Source: Burkholderiaceae bacterium (lineage in GTDB: Bacteria; Pseudomonadota; Gammaproteobacteria; Burkholderiales; Burkholderiaceae_C). From it: a stretch of DNA of 64,000 bases. Every line of letters begins with the position of its first letter. Positions within the stretch are counted from its first letter, which is position 1. The notes under the pieces were generated by a model. The model made no database searches. It was not told where the DNA came from and saw nothing but the letters and a program-made list of their open reading frames with translations. The translations under genes and the position numbers were made by a program. The stretch is from positions 1-64,000 of the forward strand of contig JAFALA010000088.1 of assembly GCA_019234815.1 (NCBI GenBank), given 5' to 3'. Of this stretch, positions 35,853-47,841 are shown piece after piece.

Positions 35853-36261
35853 GTTGGTAGACGATCCCAGAACAGATGTTGATGTCTGCGTCAACAAGGG
35901 CCTGGCCAGCCGCCGGTTCGAGTGAGAGGGGTGACGCAGCAGCGGCCCCCGATCAATGGTGACCTGATCGCACTGCCGGGAGCAGTCGATCATCATGTGC
36001 GGCGACCCCGCTATCGTCGCGGCCACAATCTGATGATCGCGCCCGCTTTAGACCGGAAGCTTTGCGACCCCGGCTTTCGCACGGGTGTGCCTTTGTCGTT
36101 CAAACCTATGTGGAAGATTGTAGGCCACAAGCTTTCGCGGCGTGCAATCGCGTGCGATCGGGTCGGTGAATAGCAGTTCAATGCGTGCAAAAGCCCCTCA
36201 AATGCTGGACCAACGACGCAAGTTCTAGGCGCAAGGCGGTGTCATCGGCGAAAATTGATGG
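35853..36261. other. Intergenic region without a recognised gene
   Basis: 409 bp between divergent response regulator and rimO. The 83-codon frame at 35922-36173 has no family resemblance and no ribosome site. It probably carries the two promoters; I see no sharp motif. Confidence 0.5.
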
Positions 36262-37653
36262 ATGAGTGAACAAATTTCCCAGACTGCGGCCCCAGCTGCA
36301 GCCCCCAAAATCGGCTTTGTCAGCCTCGGCTGCCCCAAGGCGCTGACCGATTCCGAACTCATCCTGACGCAGTTGCGCGCCGAGGGCTATGAGACTTCCA
36401 AGACTTTTGCCGGCGCCGACCTGGTGATCGTCAACACCTGCGGCTTCATCGACGACGCCGTCAAGGAAAGCCTGGACACCATTGGCGAGGCGCTGGCAGA
36501 GAACGGCAAGGTCATCGTGACCGGCTGCCTGGGCGCCAAAGCCGGCGAGACCAGCAACAACCTGGTGCGCGAGGTCCATCCCAAGGTGCTTGCCGTGACC
36601 GGCCCGCATGCCACGCAGGAGGTGATGGACGCGGTGCACGTGCACGTGCCCAAACCGCACGACCCCTTTGTCGACCTGGTGCCGGCCTACGGCATCAAGC
36701 TCACGCCCAAGCACTATGCCTACCTGAAGATCAGCGAAGGCTGCAATCACCGCTGCTCGTTCTGCATCATCCCCAGCATGCGCGGCGACCTGGTGTCACG
36801 CCCGATCGGCGACGTGCTCTCGGAAGCGCGCGCGCTGTTCGAGTCCGGCGTCAAGGAGCTGCTGGTCATCAGCCAGGACACCAGCGCCTACGGCGTGGAC
36901 GTCAAGTACCGGACCGGCTTCTGGGACGGCAAGCCAGTCAAGACGCGCATGTTTGATCTGGTTGCCGCCTTGGGCGAGCTGGCCCGCGCGCACGGCGCCT
37001 GGGTGCGGCTGCACTACGTCTACCCCTATCCCCATGTGGGCGAGGTGCTGCCCCTGATGGCCGAAGGCCTGATCCTGCCTTACCTCGATGCGCCGCTGCA
37101 GCATGCCCATCCCGACGTGCTCAAGCGCATGAAGCGTCCGGCCAACGGCGAGAAGAACCTGGAGCGCATCCAGCGCTGGCGCGAGATCTGCCCGGACATC
37201 GTGATCCGCTCGACCTTCATTGCCGGCTTCCCTGGCGAGACCGAGGCCGAGTTCGACTACCTGCTCGACTTCATGCGCGAGGCCCGCATCGACCGTGCCG
37301 GCTGCTTTGCCTACTCGCCCGTTGAAGGCGCCTCGGCGAACGAGCTGCCGGGCGCCTTGCCTGACGAGATCCGCAACGAGCGCCGCGCGCGTTTCATGGA
37401 AGTCGCCGAGGCGGTGTCCATCGACAAGCTGCGCAGCCGCGTGGGCGCCACCATGCAGGTGCTGGTCGACAGCGCGCCGGCCATGGGCCGCAAGGGCGGC
37501 GTCGGCCGCAGTTATGCCGATGCACCTGAGATCGACGGTACCGTGCGGCTGCTGCCGCCCGAGAAGATCAGCAAGACGCTCAAGGTGGGCGAATTCACCC
37601 GCGCACGCATCGTGGCGGCGGAGGGGCACGATCTGATCGCGATGCCGATCTGA
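36262..37653 (+). CDS. rimO: Ribosomal protein S12 methylthiotransferase RimO
   Basis: A 463-residue radical SAM enzyme that methylthiolates Asp89 of S12. The N-terminal MTTase domain has Cys in SLGCPK, NTCGF and TGCLG (first cluster); the radical SAM motif is CNHRCSFC (CxxxCxxC); a TRAM domain ends the chain. [12 protein letters not shown] and IIPSMRG separate it from MiaB. Confidence 0.96.
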   Translation: MSEQISQTAAPAAAPKIGFVSLGCPKALTDSELILTQLRAEGYETSKTFAGADLVIVNTCGFIDDAVKESLDTIGEALAENGKVIVTGCLGAKAGETSNNLVREVHPKVLAVTGPHATQEVMDAVHVHVPKPHDPFVDLVPAYGIKLTPKHYAYLKISEGCNHRCSFCIIPSMRGDLVSRPIGDVLSEARALFESGVKELLVISQDTSAYGVDVKYRTGFWDGKPVKTRMFDLVAALGELARAHGAWVRLHYVYPYPHVGEVLPLMAEGLILPYLDAPLQHAHPDVLKRMKRPANGEKNLERIQRWREICPDIVIRSTFIAGFPGETEAEFDYLLDFMREARIDRAGCFAYSPVEGASANELPGALPDEIRNERRARFMEVAEAVSIDKLRSRVGATMQVLVDSAPAMGRKGGVGRSYADAPEIDGTVRLLPPEKISKTLKVGEFTRARIVAAEGHDLIAMPI

Positions 37654-37671
37654 GGCACCGGGGAGCTGCGC

Positions 37672-38874
37672 ATGACCGAGAGCAAGCGGCCCGCCAAGGC
37701 GCTGTCGACTGAGCAGATCCACCATGCCTACCGCCCGCCGGCAGGCTGGAGCGCGATTCCCGTGGGCATCCACAAGGCGTCCACCGTGCTGTTCAAGGAC
37801 TGCGCCGACCTGCGCCAGCACCGGCCGCGCGATGGCACGAGCTACCGCTACGGGCTGCACGGCACGCCCAGCTCCTACACGCTGGCGGCGCGCCTGGCCA
37901 GCCTGGAGGGCGCCGCGCACTGCCTGCTCACGCCCAGCGGGCTGTCGGCCATCACGCTGGTCAGCCTGGGCCTGCTGCGGCCGGGCGACGAGGTGCTGGT
38001 GCCCGACAATGTCTACGGCCAGAACCGCCACCTCAGCGAAGGCCTGCTGCCGCAGTTCGGCATCGGCCACCGCTATTACGATCCGCTCGACGCCAAGGGC
38101 TTCGCCGTCCTGCTGGGGCCGCAGACCAAGCTGGTCTGGTTGGAGGCAGCCGGGTCGATCACGCTGGAGTTCCCCGACCTGATCGGCATCCTGCAGGCCT
38201 GCAAACAGCACGGCGTGCTCACGGCGCTGGACAACACCTGGGGCGCCGGCGTCGCATTCAAGCCCTTCGAGATTGCGCCGGGCCTGGGTGTGGACATCTC
38301 CATGCAGGCCCTGACCAAGTACGCCTCGGGCGGGGCCGACGTGCTGATGGGTTCGGTGTGCACGCGCGATGCGGCCTTGCACGATCGCCTGAACGATGCG
38401 CATGAGCACCTGGGCTACGGCCTGGGCCAGAACGATGTCGAGCTGGTGCTGCGCAGCCTGCCCACGCTGGAGTTGCGCTACCGCGCCCAGGATGCATGCG
38501 CGCGCGCGCTGGCGCGCTGGATGCAGTCTCGTCCGGAGGTGGCGCAAATCATGCACCCGGCGCTGCCCGGTTCGCCAGGGCATGCGCACTGGGCCGAAAC
38601 CAGTGCGGCGGGCGCCGGCTGCCTGTTCACGGCGATCTTCAAGCCCGAATACAGCCAGAAGCAGGTCGACGCCTTCGTCGACGCGCTGGAGCTGTTCGGC
38701 ATCGGGTACTCCTGGGCCGGCCCCATGAGCCTGGCCGTGCCCTATGACATGCGGCGCAGCCGCTCGCTGCCCATGCCTTGCGCTCCCGGACACCTGGTTC
38801 GGTTTGCAATCGGGCTGGAGGCGGAGGAGGACCTGCGGGCTGATCTGGAGCGGGCGCTGCGGGTCTTGGGGTAG
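37672..38874 (+). CDS. metC: Cystathionine beta-lyase
   Basis: A 400-residue PLP enzyme of the Cys/Met metabolism family that splits cystathionine to homocysteine. YRYGLHGTPSSYTLAARLASLEGA is typical of MetC; PLP binding is at DNTWGAG and the lysine in MQALTKYASGGADVLMG. It lies 18 bp after rimO and probably shares its transcript. Confidence 0.92.
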   Translation: MTESKRPAKALSTEQIHHAYRPPAGWSAIPVGIHKASTVLFKDCADLRQHRPRDGTSYRYGLHGTPSSYTLAARLASLEGAAHCLLTPSGLSAITLVSLGLLRPGDEVLVPDNVYGQNRHLSEGLLPQFGIGHRYYDPLDAKGFAVLLGPQTKLVWLEAAGSITLEFPDLIGILQACKQHGVLTALDNTWGAGVAFKPFEIAPGLGVDISMQALTKYASGGADVLMGSVCTRDAALHDRLNDAHEHLGYGLGQNDVELVLRSLPTLELRYRAQDACARALARWMQSRPEVAQIMHPALPGSPGHAHWAETSAAGAGCLFTAIFKPEYSQKQVDAFVDALELFGIGYSWAGPMSLAVPYDMRRSRSLPMPCAPGHLVRFAIGLEAEEDLRADLERALRVLG

Positions 38875-38879
38875 GGGGC

Positions 38880-39344
38880 TCAGTCCTTCGGACCTGATGA
38901 GACTTTATGTCTCATCAGCCGTCCCCGCTCTCTCTCCCAGTCGCGTTGCTTTTCGGTTTCGCGCTTGTCGGCCTTGTCCTTGCCCTTGGCCAGCGCGATC
39001 TGGACCTTGACGCGGCCGTCCTTGTAGTGGAGGTCGAGCGGCACCAGCGTGTAGCCGCGCTGCTCGACCTTGCCGATCAGGCGGCGGATTTCCTCGCGCT
39101 TCATCAGCAGCTTGCGGGTGCGGTCGGCCAGGGGATTCACGTGCGTCGATGCCGTGCGCAAGGGGTTGATGCGGCAGCCGATCAGGTACAGCTCGCCATT
39201 GCGGATGTGCACATAGCCGTCCGGCAACTGCACCTGTCCCGCGCGGATGGCCTTGACCTCCCAGCCTTCCAGGACCACGCCGGCTTCGTATTGTTCTTCG
39301 AGGTGGTATTCGAACCGGGCGCGCCGGTTTTCAGCAATGGACAT
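38880..39344 (-). CDS. smpB: SsrA-binding protein SmpB
   Basis: A 154-residue tmRNA partner in trans-translation. [42 protein letters not shown] and the basic tail ending RLMRHK are classical. The ATG at 39344 gives the standard N-terminus. Its 3' end is 5 bp from metC, and a 10-bp inverted repeat lies in its last codons. Confidence 0.97.
   Translation of the reverse strand: MSIAENRRARFEYHLEEQYEAGVVLEGWEVKAIRAGQVQLPDGYVHIRNGELYLIGCRINPLRTASTHVNPLADRTRKLLMKREEIRRLIGKVEQRGYTLVPLDLHYKDGRVKVQIALAKGKDKADKRETEKQRDWERERGRLMRHKVSSGPKD
38894..38918. terminator. Perfect inverted repeat inside the smpB 3' end
   Basis: CTGATGAGAC and GTCTCATCAG form a 10-bp perfect stem with a TTTAT loop, right after metC and within smpB codons. 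It could end metC transcription and slow smpB transcription. No long T-tract is present. Confidence 0.45.
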
Positions 39345-39391
39345 GGAATGAGTTTCGAGAGCGGTGGAGCCCAATACAATCCGAGCATTGT

Positions 39392-39850
39392 ATGAAGCAA
39401 GTGAAAAAGTCCGTTCTGCTCTGGTACTCGCCTGGCGAAATGTACGACCTGGTGACCCAGGTCGAGCGTTATCCCGAGTTCCTGCCCTGGTGCGACAAGG
39501 CCGAGGTGCTGGAGCGCCACGACGGCGGCATGACGGCGCGCTTGGGTCTGGTTTACGCCGGCATCAAGCATGCCTTCACCACGCAGAACAGCCATGAGCA
39601 CCAGCGTTGCGTCCGCATGGCACTGGTCGACGGGCCGTTTTCGCTGCTCGACGGCGTCTGGCAGTTCCAGCCGCTGGGCAGCGTCGACGAAGCGGGCGAA
39701 TCCAAGGCTTGCAAGGTCGAATTTGATTTGCGCTATGCCTTTTCCAGCAAGGCCCTGGAGGCCGTGGTCAGCCCGGTGTTCGACCGCGTCGCCAACACCT
39801 TTGTCGAGAGTTTCGTGCAGCGGGCCGAGAGCGTCTATGGCAGCCGCTGA
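39392..39850 (+). CDS. ratA: RatA/Coq10-like START-domain protein
   Basis: A 152-residue SRPBCC protein ([34 protein letters not shown]...), family of RatA and Coq10. It is named as a ribosome-association toxin, but the conserved core role is probably in ubiquinone function. It overlaps rnfH by 14 bp, the common ratA-rnfH arrangement, and is divergent from smpB. Confidence 0.93.
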   Translation: MKQVKKSVLLWYSPGEMYDLVTQVERYPEFLPWCDKAEVLERHDGGMTARLGLVYAGIKHAFTTQNSHEHQRCVRMALVDGPFSLLDGVWQFQPLGSVDEAGESKACKVEFDLRYAFSSKALEAVVSPVFDRVANTFVESFVQRAESVYGSR

Positions 39851-40199
39851 AGCTCGGCGCCTGCGGGTCGAGCTGGTCTGGAGTCCGGCCGCTGGCGATG
39901 TGCGCCATGCCTGGCTCGACCTGGCGCCCGGCACGCGTTTGCGCGAAGCCTTGTCGCAACTGCCTGAATTGACCCAGGCACTGGGGTCTGGGACCTTGAG
40001 CATGGCGCGTATCGGCATCTGGGGCCGTGTGCAGCCGCTGGACACTGTCTTGCGCGACCGCGACCGCATCGAGGTCTATCGCCCCTTGACGGTGGACCCC
40101 AAGGAGGCACGCCGCCAGCGTTACCGGGCTACGGGGCAGCGCATCATTTCCAGGCATCGGCCTATGGGCGGCAAGACCAGCAAATCGGGCCTGGAGTAG
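39837..40199 (+). CDS. RnfH family ubiquitin-like protein
   Basis: A 120-residue protein: LRVELVWSPAAGDVRHAWLDLAPGTRLREAL followed by IGIWGRVQPLDTVLRDRDRIEVYRPLTVDPKEARRQRY, diagnostic for RnfH (beta-grasp fold). It starts at ATG 39837 inside the ratA end. Function is unknown, although it is named after the rnf cluster, which is not here. Confidence 0.93.
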   Translation: MAAAEARRLRVELVWSPAAGDVRHAWLDLAPGTRLREALSQLPELTQALGSGTLSMARIGIWGRVQPLDTVLRDRDRIEVYRPLTVDPKEARRQRYRATGQRIISRHRPMGGKTSKSGLE

Positions 40200-40237
40200 G
40201 CGTTTCTTTGCAGGCCGCGAATAGCCGCTACTGGCTG

Positions 40238-40783
40238 CTACTGGCAGTTGCTGCCGATCAGGTCTTGCGCGTGCTGGCGCTCGGATTGCCTTTGCGCGTC
40301 GTCCAGATAGATCCGCTCACCCTGTGCATTGGTCGTGACGATGCGCGTGCCTTCGTCGATCAGGCGCAGCTGATTTTGCGCCCGGCTGCAGGTGTCGGCC
40401 TTGATGGCGGCTTGGCGGGCGCGCTCCTCGTCCTTCTTGCGCTGGGCGTCGTCGGCTTCTTTCTTCTCTTTCGCCTTCTTGTCGGCGTCGGCCTTGGCGG
40501 CGTTGGCGCTGGACGCGGCGGCCGCCGCCGCTGAGGCCGCCGATGCGGCCGCTGCCCGGGCGTCATTCAGGTTTTGCACCACGACGCGCGTGCTCTGGCT
40601 CGGTTGCTGCAGGATGTCCTTGTCGGGCACCGAAGCTGGCGGCGGCCGGTCGGAAAACTGGACATGTCCATCCGCATCGCGCCATTTCCATTGCGCGTGC
40701 GCCGGCAGCGCGATGCACAGGCCGCCAAGCGCCATCAGCAGCGCGAAGCAGGTTTTCGTGGCAGGCGGGGCTTGTTTGGGCAT
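40238..40783 (-). CDS. DUF4124 domain-containing exported protein
   Basis: A 181-residue protein with a signal peptide (FALLMALGGLCIALPAHA) and a short DUF4124 domain (QWKWRDADGHVQFSDRPPP). Next comes a long Ala/Lys/Glu low-complexity helix (residues about 72-125) and a C-terminal part with two Cys residues. Periplasmic; role unknown. The position before guaB is usual in Burkholderiales. Confidence 0.85.
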   Translation of the reverse strand: MPKQAPPATKTCFALLMALGGLCIALPAHAQWKWRDADGHVQFSDRPPPASVPDKDILQQPSQSTRVVVQNLNDARAAAASAASAAAAAASSANAAKADADKKAKEKKEADDAQRKKDEERARQAAIKADTCSRAQNQLRLIDEGTRIVTTNAQGERIYLDDAQRQSERQHAQDLIGSNCQ

Positions 40784-40940
40784 AGGGGCTCAATCTCGGC
40801 GTTAGGGGCGGCGCTGCTGCGGGGATACGCAAGGGCGTAGGCGTCCGAGTTTAGCGGGCAGGGCGGCGATGGGAAGTCCTGAACGAGTGAATTCGGTCGC
40901 AGATTGTTGCTGGGGAGGGCGTTGCGGCGGTCGCGGTTGA

Positions 40941-42473
<1,533 letters not shown>

Positions 42474-42479
42474 GTCCTG

Positions 42480-43754
42480 GTGAGCGCGCCGTCAGTTACC
42501 GGTAAAAGCCCGGGCAAGGCCCCGGGCATGGTTTTCATCATGATCGCGGTGCTGATCGACATGATGTCGATCGGCCTGATCATTCCGGTGCTGGCGCCGC
42601 TGGTGGGCACCTTCACGCACACGCAGGCCGAGCACACGGCGGCGCAGCTCGCCGTGTCCTTTGCCTTCGGCCTGGCCAACTTCTTCGGCTCCCCCATTCT
42701 GGGCGCCTTGTCCGACCGCTTCGGGCGCCGCCGCGTGATGCTGATCGGCTTCAGCGGCCTGGCCCTGAGCTTCTTCGTCACCGCCTTGGCCAACGCACTG
42801 TGGATGCTGGTGGTGGTGCGCCTGTTCTCGGGCGCCATGCAGGCCAACGCGGCGGTGGCCACCGCCTACGTGGCCGACATCACGGCGCCGGAAGAGCGCG
42901 CCAAGCGCTTCGGCATGCTGGGCGCGACCTTCGGCATGGGCTTCATCCTCGGGCCCATGCTGGGCGGCTTCCTGGGCGACTACGACCTGCACCTGCCCTT
43001 CCTCGTGGCCGGCAGCATGGCGGTCTGCAACTGGATCTACGGCTATTTCGTGCTGCCCGAATCGCTCAAGCCGGAGCATCGGCGGCCCTTCGAATGGCGC
43101 AAGACCAATCCGCTGGCGGCGCTCACGCGCGTGCGCAATCTCAAGGGCGTCGGCAGCCTGATCTACGTGATTGCCTTCAGCGGCCTGGCACAAATGGTGC
43201 TGCAAAGCAGCTGGGTGCTCTACACCAGCTACAAGTTCGGCTGGACGCCGCGCGACAACGGCCTGGCCATGTTCACGGTCGGGTTGATGTCGGTGGTGGT
43301 GCAGGGCGGTTTGCTGCGCGTGCTCAACAAGCGCATTCCCGTGCGGCGCCTGGTGCCGCTGGGCCTGCTGTTCTCGGTGCTGACCAATCTGATCTGGGGC
43401 TTTTCGACCGAAGGCTGGATGATGTATGCCGCCATCGTGATCGGCCTGCTGTCGTACGCGGTCGGGCCGACGCTGCAGGGGCAGATCTCGAGCGCCGCCG
43501 ACGACCGCACCCAGGGCGAGACCATGGGGGCCATCTCGTCGCTCAACAGCCTGATGGCCGTGATCGCGCCCGTGCTGGGCCTGGGCCTGATGTACCTGGT
43601 CTCCGACCTGCCCAAGGGCGACTGGCGCGTCGGTGCACCCTTTTACTTCTGCGCGGTCTTGCAAGCCTTGTCCTTGGTCTTTGCGCGCCGGCATTTCAGT
43701 CATGCCGCAGCGGCGCAGGCAGTGCCAGGCCATGCCGTGGCCGATGCGCACTGA
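42480..43754 (+). CDS. MFS transporter, TCR/Tet-like
   Basis: A 424-residue, 12-helix major facilitator with the loop 2-3 motif [14 protein letters not shown] and the helix 5 motif [10 protein letters not shown] of drug/proton antiporters (DHA1, tetracycline-resistance-like). The start is GTG 42480, 7 bp after guaB. It lies between guaB and guaA on the same strand and is probably cotranscribed with them. The substrate is unknown. Confidence 0.9.
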   Translation: MSAPSVTGKSPGKAPGMVFIMIAVLIDMMSIGLIIPVLAPLVGTFTHTQAEHTAAQLAVSFAFGLANFFGSPILGALSDRFGRRRVMLIGFSGLALSFFVTALANALWMLVVVRLFSGAMQANAAVATAYVADITAPEERAKRFGMLGATFGMGFILGPMLGGFLGDYDLHLPFLVAGSMAVCNWIYGYFVLPESLKPEHRRPFEWRKTNPLAALTRVRNLKGVGSLIYVIAFSGLAQMVLQSSWVLYTSYKFGWTPRDNGLAMFTVGLMSVVVQGGLLRVLNKRIPVRRLVPLGLLFSVLTNLIWGFSTEGWMMYAAIVIGLLSYAVGPTLQGQISSAADDRTQGETMGAISSLNSLMAVIAPVLGLGLMYLVSDLPKGDWRVGAPFYFCAVLQALSLVFARRHFSHAAAAQAVPGHAVADAH

Positions 43755-43784
43755 AGCCCGATACCGAATTTGGAGATTGAAACC

Positions 43785-45398
<1,614 letters not shown>

Positions 45399-45416
45399 AT
45401 TGACGTCCTTCGAGGA

Positions 45417-45495
45417 CTATCGCCAGCTATCGAAAAACTGCCGTAACGTGTTGATTTAGAAAGAAATACGTTACGGCAGCTATCGGTGGCTATCG
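45417..45495. repeat. Four CTATCG repeats and a 12-bp inverted repeat (candidate integrase/excisionase sites)
   Basis: CTATCG occurs at 45417, 45427, 45480 and 45490: two pairs each spaced 10 bp, about one DNA turn. Between the pairs is a perfect inverted repeat, CTGCCGTAACGT (45438-45449) and ACGTTACGGCAG (45468-45479). The layout resembles arm-type recombinase binding sites. The rest of 45399-45698 has no gene; GACGGTAAAAG occurs twice near 45591 and 45661. Confidence 0.6.
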
Positions 45496-45698
45496 CCGGC
45501 CAGCGGAACAGGTTGGCGGTAAATGTGGCGGTAAGAACCGGAGGCCGGATCAAGACCTTCCCGTTCACTATTGAGACCCAACCGGTCTTTGACGGTAAAA
45601 GTCTCCTCTGGAAAGCTGATTTCATGCGGCTTTCCGAGCATCAGCGGGTCTCCTAGCCCCTGACGGTAAAAGCCGTCACGCACAGGAGGAAAACCTCG

Positions 45699-46955
45699 AT
45701 GCTTACCGACACCGCGCTGCGTAATTTGAAGCCTAAGTCATTGACTTATAAGGCTTCTGACCGAGATGGGATGTACGTGACGGTATCGCCCACCGGTACC
45801 GTCACCTTCCGCTACGATTACCGTCTCAACGGCCGCCGTGAGACCCTAACCATCGGCCGCTATGGGCCAGCGGGCATATCGCTGGCGATGGCCCGCGAAA
45901 AGCTGATCGACGCCAAGAAGGCCGTCGCCCAGGGCAAGTCCCCCGCGCTGGAGAAGCAGCGCGACAAGCGCCGGCTGACCGCCGCCAAGACTTTCGGCGA
46001 CGTGACTGAGAAATGGTTGGCCGGCGCTCGGATGGCCGACAGCACCAAAGCGATGCGCAAGAGCATCGTTGATCGGGACATCCTGCCGGCCTTCCAGAAT
46101 CGGCAGCTCAACGAGATCACCGCCGACGACCTGCGCGCCCTCTGCAACAAGGTGAAGGCGCGCGGTGCGCCCGCCACCGCAGTACACGTCCGCGACATCG
46201 TGAAGCAGGTCTATGCCTTCGCCATCCTGCATGGAGAGAAGGTGGACAACCCGGCCGAGGATGTGGGAGCCGCATCGATTGCGACCTTCGTGCCGAAGGA
46301 TCGCGCCTTGTCACCGCTGGAGATCCGGCTGATGGCGCGGCAAATGGAATCGGTGGCGACCTATCCGACCATCCGCTTGGCGCTGCGCATGATCCTCCTG
46401 ACCTTGGTGCGAAAGAGCGAACTGATCCAGGCCACTTGGGATGAGGTCGATTTCGAGAACGCCACCTGGACGATCCCGAAGCAGCGCATGAAGGGGCGCA
46501 ACCCGCATGTGGTTTACCTGTCGCGCCAGGCGCTCGACATCTTCGTGGCCCTGCACACCTGCGCGGCCGGCTCCAAGTTCGTGCTGCCATCGCGGTACGA
46601 CGCTGACCGCTGCATGTCGAACGCGACCTTGAACAGGGTCACGCAGATCGTCGCGGAGCGAGCGAAGGCTGCTGGACTGCCGTTGGAACCGTTCACCGTC
46701 CACGACCTGCGCCGTACCGGCTCGACGCTGTTGAACGAAATCGGCTTCAACCGCGATTGGATCGAGAAGTGCCTTGCGCACGAGGACGGGCGTTCTTCGC
46801 GCTCGATCTACAACAAGGCCGAGTACGCCGAGCAGCGGCGCCACATGCTGCAGGAGTGGGCCAACATGGTCGATGCCTGGATCGACGGCCAGACCTACGT
46901 GCCGAAGCTGATGCCGGAAAACGTGGTGGTGCCGACGTTGAGCGCGACAGCCTGA
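45699..46955 (+). CDS. Tyrosine-type site-specific integrase
   Basis: A 418-residue P4-like integrase. It has an N-terminal arm-binding DUF4102 domain (LTDTALRNLKPKSLTYKASDRDGMYV), a core-binding domain (about 98-180) and a catalytic domain with Arg in TLVRKSEL (about 238), HDLRR (335-339), His361 and probable nucleophile Tyr371 in SIYNKAEY. It is collinear with guaA and 300 bp behind it, which marks it as the element's integrase. All catalytic residues are intact. Confidence 0.95.
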   Translation: MLTDTALRNLKPKSLTYKASDRDGMYVTVSPTGTVTFRYDYRLNGRRETLTIGRYGPAGISLAMAREKLIDAKKAVAQGKSPALEKQRDKRRLTAAKTFGDVTEKWLAGARMADSTKAMRKSIVDRDILPAFQNRQLNEITADDLRALCNKVKARGAPATAVHVRDIVKQVYAFAILHGEKVDNPAEDVGAASIATFVPKDRALSPLEIRLMARQMESVATYPTIRLALRMILLTLVRKSELIQATWDEVDFENATWTIPKQRMKGRNPHVVYLSRQALDIFVALHTCAAGSKFVLPSRYDADRCMSNATLNRVTQIVAERAKAAGLPLEPFTVHDLRRTGSTLLNEIGFNRDWIEKCLAHEDGRSSRSIYNKAEYAEQRRHMLQEWANMVDAWIDGQTYVPKLMPENVVVPTLSATA

Positions 46956-46959
46956 AATC

Positions 46960-46991
46960 TTGCCAAGGTTGTCACTTGACAACCTTGGCAA
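46960..46991. promoter_or_regulatory. Perfect 32-bp palindromic operator
   Basis: TTGCCAAGGTTGTCA and its exact complement TGACAACCTTGGCAA face each other across 2 bp. It ends 24 bp before the HicA-like gene and contains a TTGACA. This is the kind of site an HTH antitoxin uses for autoregulation. No T-run follows, so terminator use for int is less likely. Confidence 0.8.
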
Positions 46992-47004
46992 TCATCCCCA
47001 TACT
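46976..47004 (+). promoter_or_regulatory. Candidate promoter embedded in the palindrome
   Basis: TTGACA (46976-46981), 17 bp, then CATACT (46999-47004). The -35 is inside the right arm of the palindrome, so a bound repressor would block it. The predicted start point is only a few bases before the ATG at 47016. Confidence 0.6.
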
Positions 47005-47015
47005 GGAGACCACTG

Positions 47016-47291
47016 ATGGCTCGTTCCCCTCATCCGAAGAAGGAGGTCGAGGAAGCTCTCAGGCACGCCGAAGGGCAGGGCTGGCGCGTCGAAGTCGGCG
47101 GCAGTCATGCCTGGGGGCGGATTTACTGCCCGTACAACGATGAGGAATGTCGCTGCGGCGAGTTCTGCATCACCAGCGTATGGAGCACGCCGAAGAACCC
47201 CGGCAACCACGCCCGCGCCTTGCGGCGTGTCGTGGACAACTGCACCACGCATCGTAAGCAGCACGAGGCTGGCGACGGTGCCCAGGAGTAG
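47016..47291 (+). CDS. HicA-like small protein (putative toxin)
   Basis: A 91-residue protein. EEALRHAEGQGWRVEVGGSHAWGRIYCP resembles the HicA double-stranded RNA-binding fold, where the His of the GSH motif is the RNase residue. Cys-rich CPYNDEECRCGEFC in the middle is unusual for HicA and could bind metal. The C-terminus PKNPGNHARALRRVV recalls the HicA end. First gene of a three-gene run under the palindrome; GGAG is 8 bp upstream. HicA membership is by motif only. Confidence 0.65.
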   Translation: MARSPHPKKEVEEALRHAEGQGWRVEVGGSHAWGRIYCPYNDEECRCGEFCITSVWSTPKNPGNHARALRRVVDNCTTHRKQHEAGDGAQE

Positions 47292-47295
47292 CGCG

Positions 47296-47820
47296 ATGGA
47301 ATACACCTTTACCCTGAAGTACCAGCTTGCCGACGACGACGGCGATACGGATGTGCTGGTGGAGCGCCTGGGAGAAGCCGGCTGCGATGACGCCCTGGTC
47401 GGTATCGGGCAGCCGGGGCGCCTGGCGCTGGAATTCACCCGTGAAGCTGTTGATGCGGACGAGGCGGTGCGCAGTGCGCTCGCCGATGTGCGCCGTGCTG
47501 CGCCGTCGGCTCGGCTGATCGAGGTGGCGCCCGATCTGGTCGGGCTGACAGACGTGGCCGACATCGTGGGCGTGTCGCGGCAGAACATGCGCAAGCTGAT
47601 GCTGGCCCATCCCGGCAGCTTTCCGGCGCCGGTGCATGAGGGCAGTGCGTCGATCTGGCATCTGGCGGACGTGCTGGCCTGGCTGCAGGCCAAGGGCAGC
47701 TATGCGCTGGCCAAGGACGTTTTTGACGTGGCGCGGGTGGCTTTACAGGTCAACGTGGCGAAGGAGGGGCAGCGCCTGCCGCGCTCGGCGTCCAAGGCGC
47801 TGGAAGCCTTAGTCGGGTGA
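47296..47820 (+). CDS. Helix-turn-helix protein (putative antitoxin/repressor)
   Basis: A 174-residue protein. Residues about 1-75 look like a small alpha/beta domain (MEYTFTLKYQLADDDGDTD); residues about 85-135 hold a DNA-binding helix-turn-helix of AlpA/MerR style (LTDVADIVGVSRQNMRKLM, then SIWHLADVLAWLQ). It starts 4 bp after the HicA-like gene with AGGAG overlapping that gene's end. The size and pairing suggest antitoxin and autorepressor acting on the palindrome. No exact family recognised. Confidence 0.65.
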   Translation: MEYTFTLKYQLADDDGDTDVLVERLGEAGCDDALVGIGQPGRLALEFTREAVDADEAVRSALADVRRAAPSARLIEVAPDLVGLTDVADIVGVSRQNMRKLMLAHPGSFPAPVHEGSASIWHLADVLAWLQAKGSYALAKDVFDVARVALQVNVAKEGQRLPRSASKALEALVG

Positions 47821-47841
47821 CGCAAGCACGACAAGCCGACC

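Noticed and set aside
35922-36173. 83-codon frame before rimO
   Set aside because: No ribosome site, no family, codon pattern unlike neighbours.
39392-39850. RatA as a real toxin-antitoxin locus
   Set aside because: It is a conserved core ratA-rnfH pair; the Coq10-like role is more probable than toxin action and rnfH is not an antitoxin.
46960-46991. Palindrome as the integrase gene's terminator
   Set aside because: No T-run on either side, and it overlaps a -35-like TTGACA before the next operon.
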